This document shows positions 1-10,172 of a stretch of 64,000 nucleotides of DNA, piece by piece; the first letter of the stretch is position 1, and every line of letters starts with the position of its first letter. Made by a program: the position numbers and the translations under genes. Under the pieces are notes generated by a model, which searched no databases, had not been told where the DNA came from, and saw only the letters and a program-made list of their open reading frames with translations. Location of the stretch: contig JALRME010000036.1 of assembly GCA_026120035.1 (NCBI GenBank), positions 124,001 to 188,000 on the forward strand, written 5' to 3'. Origin of the DNA: Coleophoma eucalyptorum. Taxonomy: Eukaryota > Ascomycota > Leotiomycetes > Helotiales > Dermateaceae.

Positions 1-302
1 TTTTGTCGAAAAAGTGATGGCAGATGACCTGGGATTGTGTTAGGTTTGACGTGAAATATGGGATTGGAATTTAGGGATCGGACATCTCATTAGTCGCTTA
101 GACGTGTACGATTAAGCAAACGAAATTGTAAACATAGGTATAATCAGGTTTCATGACGAGCTGCGACAACGTGGCTGAGGAACTGAAGTAAATTTAGTAC
201 GGATTCCTCCATCAGAAGAATTCGTAACATAAAGAGCCAGCAATATGAACAAATTTCCCAGAAATGCAACTAGTCTATATCAAACGCCAATACAGGAAGT
301 GC
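1..302. other. Flank downstream of the Rtc5-like gene
   Basis: No open frame of note on either strand. It holds at least the 3' untranslated part of the Rtc5-like gene, which ends at 303 on the minus strand. Nothing else is recognisable. Confidence 0.4.
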
Positions 303-2159
303 TTAGCTCATGGAACCGCCACTTCTGTTGCTACCAATAAGTCCTGCCATTTCTAAAAGAGCCCTATCAGCCTCGATATCTCCCGAACCAAGGTTGATCC
401 TTCTCCTCGCTTCAGCTTCTCGTTCTTCCCAAGCCCATCGCTCTCGCTGGCTCTTTGCTTCCTCATCGCCGCCACAGCCCCAAACCTCAAGACTCTCAAC
501 TTCAAATCTGTCTTGCCAGTCCTGTCTCCTCGTAGTACTATTATGAAAAGCCCCGCCACCTGATGTGTAATTATGAGTAAAGACCCCAAATTCAAAAGAC
601 GCGTCGAGGTATAGTGACACAGCCCCTAGGTTCACGTGTTGTGAGAGCCCTGCTGTAGCTTTGGGTTTCGGGGGTGGGTTGCCAAAAGCTATACCGCAAT
701 GAGTTGAGGGTGGTTTTGTGAACGAAACATAGTCTTTATTGATGGAGGACGTATGAAAAACCTCGTGCGTAGGTTCCAGTTGGAACAATAACGTATCACT
801 ATCGCCAATGCACTCTTTGTGTGTCTGGCGCCATGGTTGAGATAGGTAAACGCCGAAGGTAACATGTGTTGATTTGCTACTATCTGGAAAACGTTTCGGG
901 GGCAAACTGTCTGCGAATACTCTCTCTTGTCCAGTTGGATGTTCGGATATTCGGTTTCCTGAGACGAGGAGTATTGTTGGAGCTCGCCAGTTGAAGACCT
1001 TTGTTTCAAAACTTCCCATCGAGAAACCAGCATCGCCACCAGAATATAGTAGTCGTAATCGTCTGAACAATGATGACCCCGGTAGGAAAAATGATAGTTG
1101 AGAAAGAACGTTTAGGTCCAGAATTTCTCCGTTATCAATGAGAAGTGGCTCAAGATCCGGAGGTTGTGCAGGTAGGGTCACTGAATCTTTCCGCTTGTGA
1201 AAGTCGAGATTTTTGGAGAACAGGAAATGTTCAAATAAAGGAGTAAAGCCGTTAAAAAGAAAAGGGAAAGATGTGGGTATCACAGAGTTGAATCGATTGA
1301 ATTTGACGCCAGGGTACTTTTCAACATTGACAAATGCTGACAGAATATTATCTGCTGTTTTCCGGAGCCCTACGAGCTGGGTTCCCGAAAGCCTCTCAGA
1401 ATGCCGAGCCAAACTTTCTTGAGCATCTAAAGGAGCAATCAAGAGCAGAAGCATAATGAGCTTCTTCAGGTTGTCGGATGGAATTGATGCTTGAGCTATT
1501 GGTGCATCTCCATGCTTGAAAACCTGAATAGCGTCTAATGATTCCAAGGCTGCCAAAGCAAGATCATCATCGTCGTCGTCTTCTTCGTCGTTTGCCGCAT
1601 TGTCTATAGCAAATCCTGGAGCATGATTTCTGGAGGAACCACTTTCTTCCCGTGTCACTTCTCTCTCGCTTGTAGGCTTGTCGTCAAAATCCTTGCGGTC
1701 AAATACTGCCAGACTCCGAAACAACAGCTTGGTCCGATCTTTATTTCCTTTTTTCAGAACACGCTGATATCTCTCAGTCATGATAACCACCACCATAATC
1801 ATTTGTTCGAACCCAAGCACAACAGGTGCCTCTTGGCCAAATGGGAATGCGCCGAGATATGAGACCATCTGAAAGACGATTGAGGATACGCCGAGAATGT
1901 CAGGAATTTCAAGAAATCGAGCCAGAGTATCCTCTTTGAGATACGAGATTGAATCTTGATGATCCGCAAGGCTCTTGAAGACATCTTGAAAGGAATAGAG
2001 CTCGATGGACGTGAAGCATCGTTTCGCAAAGCGTAATGCCTAGAGAGAATCAGCGGCAAGTAGTATGGAGGGGCATTAATCCATAGCTCTTACCAGCTCG
2101 TGGCTTAGCTGTTCAGATGTGACCTGTGGCTGGCTGTCACCGGAATGAGCTTGCCCCAT
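303..2159 (-). CDS. RTC5: TLDc-domain protein, Rtc5-like (restriction of telomere capping protein 5)
   Basis: Two exons (2159..2094, 2039..303) around a 54-base GT..AG intron give 600 aa, near the yeast protein's length. The start MGQAHSGD is a good N-myristoylation context, and first-ATG use plus frame continuity (..SQPQVTSEQLSHEL|ALRFAKRC..) support it. A low-complexity acidic stretch (EEDDDDDDL) lies at about residue 175. The C-terminal half carries the TLDc domain, with the GGDAGFSMGSFETKVFNW and GVYLSQPWR segments and a GIAFGNPPPK block. TLDc proteins (Oxr1, NCOA7, Rtc5) are known to bind the vacuolar H+-ATPase; in yeast Rtc5 favours V-ATPase disassembly at the vacuole. The telomere name comes from a genetic screen and need not describe the function. 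The family call is secure; the V-ATPase role is inferred. Confidence 0.85.
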
Positions 2160-3200
2160 CGTGCGCAAGTTTGATACATAAGATCGTGAATATTGAGAAC
2201 ATGTAATGTCGAGGAGAGAGCTTCATATGAATGGAGGACAGGTAGAGTGACGTTGGCTTACAGTGCCTCGCTAGCGTATTTTGCCTGAAGGACTCCCCGC
2301 ACGAATCCTTATCGCTTATCAATTAAGTTAAGGATTAATGTCGACCGTGCCTGGCGATGTAACAAAACTCGGCGATGAGATAGAAAAAGTTGCTGAGGAG
2401 CTATTCATGGAGTCTTAAGTTCGCTGGAATATCTGTTGCAAATGTCTTAGGTTATTGCATCACTCTGAAGACTTCTTGCAAGATACCATATCAGCTTCCA
2501 ATTATTCGTTGTAGAAGTCCCGGTTACTATATTTGTAAATTTGAGAATCAACATTCTCCAAAGCTAGTGCATGCTTCTTCGCATAGTGCTCGAAACTTCC
2601 CTGGTTTTACATATGCTTTTCTTGATGTATTGACATGCCGAAATTTCTACTCCTTTCCCCACCACAAAGTTAATGATGCCGCCTTGCCTCTTTGAGCGAT
2701 CCTTCTTTAATAAACATTACGAACCTACACGGCTACCTAACTAACTTTGCCCAAGGTTTTCCTGCAGTTGTTGGGACATTTTAAAAGTGTAATTTCTACA
2801 TATAGTCAAGCCCAATTCGTACCTACCATCTCAAGTGATTTTGAAGTGGTGACACGTGTGATACTCAGAATTTGGAAAGAAAAAAGACGTCAATTCGCAT
2901 TTCTCGTTATCATAAAGTATTTATCGTAAATGAGTGTTGATACAAACCCCAGTGTCGACATTCCGGGTTCTTTTAATTGAAGAAAAAGTGCCGATCCAAA
3001 CATATGCCGTAACCTTAGTGCTCGCTTTCATTGTTGAAATTTAAGCGATGCACCTAGTACCAGCCCAAGCCCACGCCCCTGACCCCAAACCCCGCCCAAC
3101 CTGAGGATACCTTACCGACGCGTGAAAGACGTTCCCAAACTCCCTCTTTAATTTATTTCCCTTTTTCAATATCATCCACGTGTAATTCCCATTCAACCTT
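2160..3200. other. Intergenic, between the Rtc5-like gene and the aquaporin gene
   Basis: About 1 kb holding the 5' flank of the Rtc5-like gene and the 3' flank of the aquaporin gene. Short frames on both strands have no recognisable protein features and poor starts. Confidence 0.4.
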
Positions 3201-4110
3201 TTAGGCACTTTCCAAGTCAATCGGTGAGCTTGCAATGCTGCTACCCAGTTTGGCATCATCGACCAACATAGGAGAGTCTCGATCTTGGTGTGGGTTTGCT
3301 TTGGCGTACTCCAAAGCAAGAAGGAGTTTGTAGAATCCTGTAGCCAAGATGGCACCAAGTGCAGGTCCGGCCCCTTTGAAGAAAGCGTCAGTACGATAGA
3401 ACAGCCGAAAGGTTTGTCAAGCTTAAACTTACAGTAGATCCAATGGTAAGATGGGAAATTCATAGATACAGCAGCAGGTCCTAAAGACCTAGCTGGGTTC
3501 AAACCAGCACCAGTAAAGAATATTCCAACAAGATGTCCGATGAACAGAGCAATTCCGATACCAATGGGAGCTACGAAAGTTGCTTTGTGCTTCTCAACTG
3601 CGAGCATGAGAATTGCCAGAATAAGCTCGGCAGTGAGAAACATTTCCATGAAGAGACCTTGTGTGACAGAGACATTCGGACCGAGAGAGTTTGAGACAAG
3701 AAGCGGGCCAGGTGTAAGGCCGTCAATAATAGCTGCAGCTGCAATTCCTCCCAGAATTTGTGTGACCGACAATAATGCTCCTTTGAGAGGGTGCATCAAT
3801 CCAGCAAGGACGAATGCAAAAGTAACAGCAGGGTTAAATAGTCCTCCAGTAACTCGATAGAATATCCAGGCGTTGATTGCGAGACTCATTCCAAAGCTGC
3901 TAGCTCCATAAAGAAGGAAGACAAGATATTCGCTAGTTGTGGATGGGTCACCGCCAAGTGCACTCTTGCCAACCATGACACCTCCAAATGCAAAGAATAG
4001 AAACATAACAGTTCCGCAGAACTCTCCAAGCTACATCTCGTCAATTCGGTACTTGTGAAGTTTGCTGGGGGGGTTTGGCATACCATGGCAAGTATCACTA
4101 TAATACCCAT
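3201..4110 (-). CDS. Aquaporin (MIP family water/solute channel)
   Basis: Three exons in my model: 4110..4084, 4030..3433 and 3373..3201, giving 265 aa in frame. Six hydrophobic spans surround the two channel half-helices, seen as GLFNPAVTF and GAGLNPARSLGPA, so both NPA boxes are intact. The motif LGEFCGT opens the first transmembrane helix, as in fungal aquaporins. The last exon gives WAGPALGAILATGFYK and a short cytosolic tail. A passive channel of the plasma or an internal membrane is expected; the sequence does not say whether it carries water, glycerol or peroxide. The N-terminus is the weak point: MGIIVILAM is the nearest in-frame start, but fungal homologues often have a longer tail, and another small upstream exon towards 4300 is possible because an acceptor-like TATAG precedes the last codons of this exon. 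Confidence 0.82.
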
Positions 4111-6597
4111 TAGTTATGCATACTTCGAGTGGGTTCATGTGGATAACACTGACAATGCTTGAAGGTGATCGACCTAGTCAAAGGCGACGGATTTTTCAGG
4201 GACAAGAAGCCAGTAGCACTGGACTGCCTCCTTTTGCTGCGGATGCTCATAGAGCCCTGCTCGATATCCTGCTGGCCCATTGTGCCCAACAGTGTGTAAA
4301 ATTCTTCTTGGAAGGGGTTTGATAATTAAAAGTAGGTTCGAAAGACACCCACACAACACACTGCTTCCTCCCTCACCTTGGAAGAACACCGGAGTACTTA
4401 TAATACTCATTCATGCTATACCTTCCCTCGTTGCTCGTTCCATCTGTTCCTCGTCTGAAAGCGAACCAGCGGACAACAACCCAGTCCTCCGGGAAAGCTT
4501 GACGAGTAGCGCCTTCCATCAAGTCAAAACGTGAATTGCAGCAAATATTCCAACTAGTCTACTATGTCAGCCTCATAAAAACCGATACTAAGTGATCCGT
4601 GCTCGTCATCCGCTCGCTTATTTTACCAGTGTTTCGTTTCCGTTTTCAGCGCAGAGTTTCGCGAGTGTTTTGCCGAGCGCAGCGGTCGAGGAGGCGTGAA
4701 AATGATGGGATTCTGGAAAGTGTCATCTGGTTTACGACCAGCTTTACCGAATTCGAATCAGTTATGCTTTTAATATGTATGCTCAGACCTATAGGGCCGC
4801 GTACGGAAGTAATTTTCTCCTGTGCCAGCTACCAATTGCTGGAAGCGAATACTTCACGGGCTCCAGCGAGTCTCATCCGATCATAGTTTGTCACAACCGC
4901 CTCATCTATTTTCACAGTCATACTAGTATACGCAAGCTAAAGTGAGAAATAGCACGAGGCCGAAAAGCTCGCTTGCTGGCCTCACGCTTTTCAGAATGCT
5001 CACTTGACCAGGAGCCTACCCTGGAAACAAGCCAGAATTGGTGGTTGACGACGAGTTTTTAGGACGCCGCTTTCCCGAAGACTCAAAACAGCCAGTCCGC
5101 AATATGGCCGGTTTTGCTAAAGATTGCCGGCACAGTAACTCCGTATAGTCTCTATTCATCTTGACCTATCACCAATTATGAACAGACAAAATGATGTATG
5201 TGGTATATCGCCTCCGAATTGTAACTTGAGAAGCTTCCTCCTTGCCTGTAGATGATACGCTTGCTCCGTGCACACCTTGTTGGAGAAAACTATGATAAGA
5301 TGTGTTATTTTAGTTTCTTCTGGGTTGGTTCTGATTATTGTTGCCTCAATATGGAAATCACCATCTGCAAGCAATTCCTTGCCATCCTTTCAGCTAGGTT
5401 TAGCGTCATTTTCAGCAAACATGGATAACGAGGAAAGATCTCGATGCTCCAATATAGTTATTTGCTGCAGCTTTAGTATTGCTGCATCTAGTTTCTCATG
5501 GTACTCAAAGCCGGTATGATGCATAGGAAACAAGTACTTCGACGCTTTCACCTTCCTATCCCGACGAGTACAATACTAAGCTGGAAGCACCATGTCAGAA
5601 GCCACCGTTCGCTTGATCGGTCTCGCAAAAATCCCAAGACTAAATTGAAGTCAAAGGATTGGTTGCCGTAGCCATAGCCATAGTTCCTCCACATCCGTCA
5701 TGTCTCGGGAGGATAGTCAGTTGCCAAGGGGCATTGATTGTACGTCAGAGCTTTACGTTGTTGTATTCCCTGTAAGGGATACTCCAGCGCCTCTGATAAA
5801 GTGGCAAGCTCGGGAAGAATGCCTAGACAACTCAACGTATCTCATTTGATGCTCTTGATTATCTTCCTATGAACTCGAAGTTGATATAATATCGAGGTTA
5901 CATTGACAGGGGGGCCTATTGAACTCTACAACGGAGTGCCGTGAACCGTGTGGAGATCCTGTGGTTGTTATGCCGTAGCAATCTATGTAAGAAACGGTGA
6001 TAAGCACGGATACTATATCTCGGGTTTCGTTGTAATTGGATTTGAAGACTACAATTATATTCTGTTTAGTGGTGTAACGGCCTTGCGAGCTTCTCGTCTT
6101 TCCGAAAGCAATGCCACAGTCGATCAAGCCCTATTCGCCCTGGAAATTCTCTGCTAGTGAACACCAGTAAGTTCATTCCGTGGGATCAGTTGTCCAAGCT
6201 ATATACTATCATACACTTCTTATATTTTCAGCCAGAATAAAGTTGCCGTAGTAGCGTCTCGCATGGAACTAGAAATCCACTCTGACAATGCTACCTGGGT
6301 CTCGCTTGTTTATTCCTGTTCCATCGGCTCGTGAACCGTACACCAGGTAAGTTAAGGGAACGCGCTTAACTAATCAATCTCATGCCAGCTGGTGCAGGAA
6401 CCAGAAACCGAAAGCGAAGGCTCCCCATTTCTGGAGAGCATTAACTCGTAAGACACAAGGCGATTTACCCCGCACGATAAGGAGGTTTGTTATCCCTTCA
6501 AAATATGGTTTTCCGTTGCTTTCGCCATCCTCTAAAGTAGATCATTAATGCAAACGCCACACTCAATTCACCATTTGAGGAACCTAAATATCGCGAA
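4111..6597. other. Gene-poor stretch with possible gene relics
   Basis: About 2.5 kb with no intact gene that I can support. A broken frame at 5156..5524 (minus) is listed separately. On the plus strand around 6160-6410 there are splice-like signals (GTAAGTT donors near 6170 and 6348 with matching acceptors) around short open pieces that do not join into a protein. This reads as decayed coding sequence or an unrecognised non-coding transcript. Confidence 0.35.
5156..5524 (-). pseudogene. Possible decayed NTF2/SnoaL-like gene with one internal TGA
   Basis: From ATG at 5524 the frame reads MHHTGFEYHEKLDAAI.., meets TGA at 5392..5390, then continues in the same frame with KDGKELLADGDFHIEATI.. 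to a stop at 5156 (123 codons in all). The order, an N-terminal helix (EKLDAAIL..ILEHRD) then MFAENDAK, DGKELL, FHIEATI and ITHLIIVF strands, resembles the small SnoaL/NTF2-like fold proteins common in moulds. No splice pair removes the stop convincingly, and the expected C-terminal strand block is missing. Most likely a relic. Stop readthrough, a sequencing error or chance are alternatives. The family assignment rests only on motif order. Confidence 0.3.
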
Positions 6598-7963
6598 ATG
6601 ACTCGGCTAGTAATTTCACCTGCAGATTCTGTACTGATCAATATACCGTTCGTTCCAGCCCGAGATGCATCTGATATCGGTGATTTTGACTTCATATCAT
6701 CGTACGTAGATACGGTGGCTGATAAGCTATGGTCTATCAACAAGAGGATCCATGATAATCCAGAGCTCGCGTGGAAGGAATTTATAGCTCATGAGACTCT
6801 GACAAATTTCATGAAGAGGATGCCAGGCTGGAAAGTCACGCCATCTGCGTATGGAATCAAAACTGCGTTCGCAGCAGAGTATGATAGTGGGATTCCGGGC
6901 CCTGTGGTATCTTTCAATGCGGAATATGGTTTGTCTATCTCCTTGAAAGCCCTCTGCTATGACTTACTTTGATTCAGATGCACTCCCAGGAATTGGCCAC
7001 TCTTGCGGGCACAATCTGATTGCAACTGCATCTCTTTCTGCGGCGATTGCGACTGGGGCTGCAATGAAAAAGTCTGGCCTAGCCGGCAAAGTCATTCTGT
7101 TTGGAACACCAGCTGAGGAAGCAAATGGAGGTAAAATCAAACTACTCGAGGCTGGAGCGTACAAGAATGTAGATGTTAATTTGATGTCGCATCCGGGAAA
7201 TATCTCAGATAATGCCTTGGTCCGCACAGCTGCAGCTTCGTTCTTCAAGATCGAATTCTTTGGCAGAGAAGCGCATGCCGCTGCAGCTCCTTGGGAAGGA
7301 GTAAGGAAAGCTTCATCTTTCTACAAAGTACGAGCTAATTCATCGCAGATAAACGCTTTGGATGCAATGGTGATTGCATATAATTCTATATCAGTGCTTC
7401 GGCAACAAACAAAGCCAGGAGATATTCTTCAGGGCATGATTACCAATGGCGGAAGTGCACCTAACATTATTCACGCTTATACTTCTGGAAACTGGATAGT
7501 CAGAGCTAACAGCAGGTCAAGAGCGAACGAGCTAGTTAAGAAATTCAAAGCCTGCTTTGAAGCTGCAGCTATAGCTACCGGAGCTACATTGAAAATCACT
7601 GAGGAGCCTGGCTATGATGATCAGATACCAAATTGGGCACTTGGCCGATCATACCGTCATTACTTTAACAAGCTAGGTGGGAATATTCAAGAACCTCACC
7701 TAGATGCCGTCGCGACATCGGCGTCCAGCGACGAGGGAAATGTCAGCCATGCGATACCTAGCCTATGTCCTTCTTTCAAGCTTGATAGTGATGTAGGAGG
7801 ACATAATCCTGGCTTTGCTAAGGTTGCTGGGACTAAGGAGTCGTTTTTAGTGGCCCTGCGCGTTAGTAAAGCCCTGGCTGCCACTGCTATTGAGGTTCTG
7901 AGGAGTAAAGAATACCTTGAGGAGATCAAGGATGAATGGAAGAAGAGTATTTCAGATGTATAG
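6598..7963 (+). CDS. M20 family metallopeptidase, PM20D2-like dipeptidase/amidohydrolase
   Basis: Exons 6598..6928, 6978..7300 and 7349..7963 give 422 aa. The first join restores NAEYDALPGIGHSCGHN, the hallmark of this subfamily, with metal-binding His residues. TPAEEANGG carries the catalytic and bridging Glu pair; SHPGN, GREAHAAAAPWEG (dimerisation-domain His) and VGGHNPGF complete the dinuclear zinc site. The second intron (48 bases, a multiple of three, no stop) would be missed by a simple reading: removing it gives the conserved PWEG-INALDAM join. Relatives hydrolyse unusual dipeptides such as beta-alanyl-lysine (PM20D2) or N-acyl amino acids; the substrate here cannot be read from sequence. 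There is no signal peptide, so it is probably cytosolic. Confidence 0.88.
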
Positions 7964-8148
7964 GCTACTTTCTAATAGGCACAGGCAGTCGGAATTTTGG
8001 CACGATAGATTTTCAAAATTTAGTTGGAGTTTAGTTAAGAACAGAGAACAAGTTTAAGTATTTGAAGTATGATATTGGCAGTACTATAGTGCTTTGCTTC
8101 AAACGTCGTCAATTGAACCTGTGGTCTCGTGTCTTAAGGACTATTTGA

Positions 8149-9054
8149 TCAGTCCTTAAATACTCCCCAAGGACAAGTGATTGCCACAACATGCGTGGGC
8201 GGTCCAATCACCATGACCTTCCCATCATTTTCCGGTGTGACGACAGAAGTAGGAGGTGCTGAGTGTTGTCCTCCTAGAGTTGCAAACTCGCCCACAGTAT
8301 CAAAATGACAAATTCTTAAGTCTTGATCAGATGTGATCCTTGAAATACTAAGGTCATTATCTATCTATGTCAGAAATGCCTGAAAGCAGTTTAATAAAAT
8401 GTTTCAAAACTTACGAGTATAATATCTTGTTCCCTGAAGCGGCAATGTTACGCTATAATACTCATTCCCTGCTCCGGATCCATAAAGTGTCATAGAAACT
8501 GATCCACCGTAGTCGCGAGCAGTATTACCGAAAGGACGACACTTGGTAGCCGCGCAATACCCACAGCAAGGAATGCTCGTTCCAACATCGCAGCTAGCTA
8601 AGGTAGCCTTGTTAAAGATAAGAACATGGTACTCAGGTCATTAACTTACCATAGTCTCGCAAACATGTAATTGGTGGATCTGGTTGACAAGAAACCGCGA
8701 ATATTGGTTGTGGAGGACCAACTGCGATGCTTCCTCCCCGGTTAGCACCTCCCACAAGTGCAGCACTCCCAAATGTAAAGAATGTGCATCTTGAGTAAGC
8801 ATCAAATCCATCGGCATCGATAAGGGAAATGCTGAGAGGATTATCTACTACCATTAGCAAGAAATACTATGAAGAAGGGGCTACTAACCTGTTCTGAATG
8901 ATTCTGCAGTTGCGGGAATAGTCATCACATACTGAGCATCTGCAGCTCCATGAAACGTCAGTGTCACTTGCTCCGTTATTGACCTAATAGTCAGGGCGAT
9001 AGCAAGGTGGCTAATGATAGCTATAGTTGTAAGAAAAGATATCTTGAAATTCAT
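8149..9054 (-). CDS. Secreted cysteine-containing protein with two related repeats, function unknown
   Basis: Four exons (9054..8889, 8847..8650, 8597..8415, 8360..8149) give 252 aa in frame. Residues 1-20 (MNFKISFLTTIAIISHLAIA) form a clear signal peptide. The mature part holds two copies of one module: VTLTFHGAADAQYVMTIP .. NPLSISLID .. TFGSAALVGG .. AVGPPQPIFAVSC is matched by VSMTLYGSGAGNEYYSVTLP .. NDLSISRIT .. TVGEFATLGG .. VIGPPTHVVAITC. A cysteine-rich linker (ITCLRDYASC.., then CCGYC) joins them. No transmembrane segment or GPI signal follows, so it should be secreted. I do not recognise the family. Candidate roles are an apoplastic effector or a small adhesive beta-sandwich protein; both are guesses. 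The last acceptor was chosen because an earlier AG gives an immediate stop. Confidence 0.72.
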
Positions 9055-10172
9055 CCTGTTCGATTTCAGTCAAACTTGACTTAGTTGGATTTATGATATT
9101 GATGAAATTTATCGAAGTGGTTTGCTGAAAAGCGAAATCTCAGGACTGTTAAATAGTCCACAGCATCGTGCACCTCTGAAAGATTAAATTTCATGACAAA
9201 CGAAAACTGAGCATCAAGACTTCTTTTTCTTACTATTCTTGTACCAGCGGCTTGCTATGCAAAAATGCAACCTGCCAAGATCTGCTTGTGCAAGCTAGAA
9301 GTGTAGCTGAGGACTAAAGTTGAACTCCAAGGCCAATGATACTAGACGCTGAGGATTTAACACAGTCAAGCTGATCGACTGTAAATATTGTATTTGCTCC
9401 TTGCATCTGTCAGCCTCAGGAAGCTAATTCAATATTCCTTCTCGTATCGTTGTGGCGTAAGAGATATCTCAAATCCGCCATTGTACAACCACCACCCGAT
9501 CAAATGCCCACAAAGTTGGAGCGGGGCACGATGCCTTGTCAAGTCACACCAACTGTCAAAGCTACCACAAACCACGGCCTCAAAAGCCACTTGATCTTGG
9601 AATGGCATATACGAGCTGACATTTCTGGATGTCTTACAAACTCTCGTATATCAGGCTGCAATCCAGTTGAGCAGAAAGACTTTGAAATTTAAGAACTTGC
9701 GTTAAAATAGGATTGTCCATGTGCTTCAATTTTGAACTCCTTGCAGAACTCGAAGTTTGGAGAAACTAGAGGCTCCCGAAAGCATATCAGCCAATGACAG
9801 AACCGCCTCCAAAATCTGGCGACAACCAAAAACTCGCACTACGTGATCCACGATTAGTACACTTTGGCTGACAGCTAGGTAGACTGATTCATCAAAACCG
9901 AGAATATCGTCAATGGTTGATTTAAGGTTATGAAAAGTGACCAATTGCAATAGAGTTCTGTACAGAATTTATCTGGATAACGTATCGACAATTTTTTAGG
10001 ATGTTGAGTACAGCGAGAAAGAATTTTATGAACATCAGATTGACAGTTTTGAGGAAGCTTGGCACGGGAAGAAAGAATCATGTTCATTGTAACACAGTCA
10101 ACCCCCTCAAAAACTCCATATAACCACATTCCAACGCCATACTTTTACTACTGAGATATTAGGGTACCTGAA
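9055..10172. other. Intergenic, 5' of the secreted repeat protein and 3' of pescadillo
   Basis: Roughly 1.1 kb. The side near 9055 should hold the promoter of the secreted-protein gene. Short frames at 9388-9692 and 9726-10129 have no recognisable features. I see no RNA gene. Confidence 0.4.
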
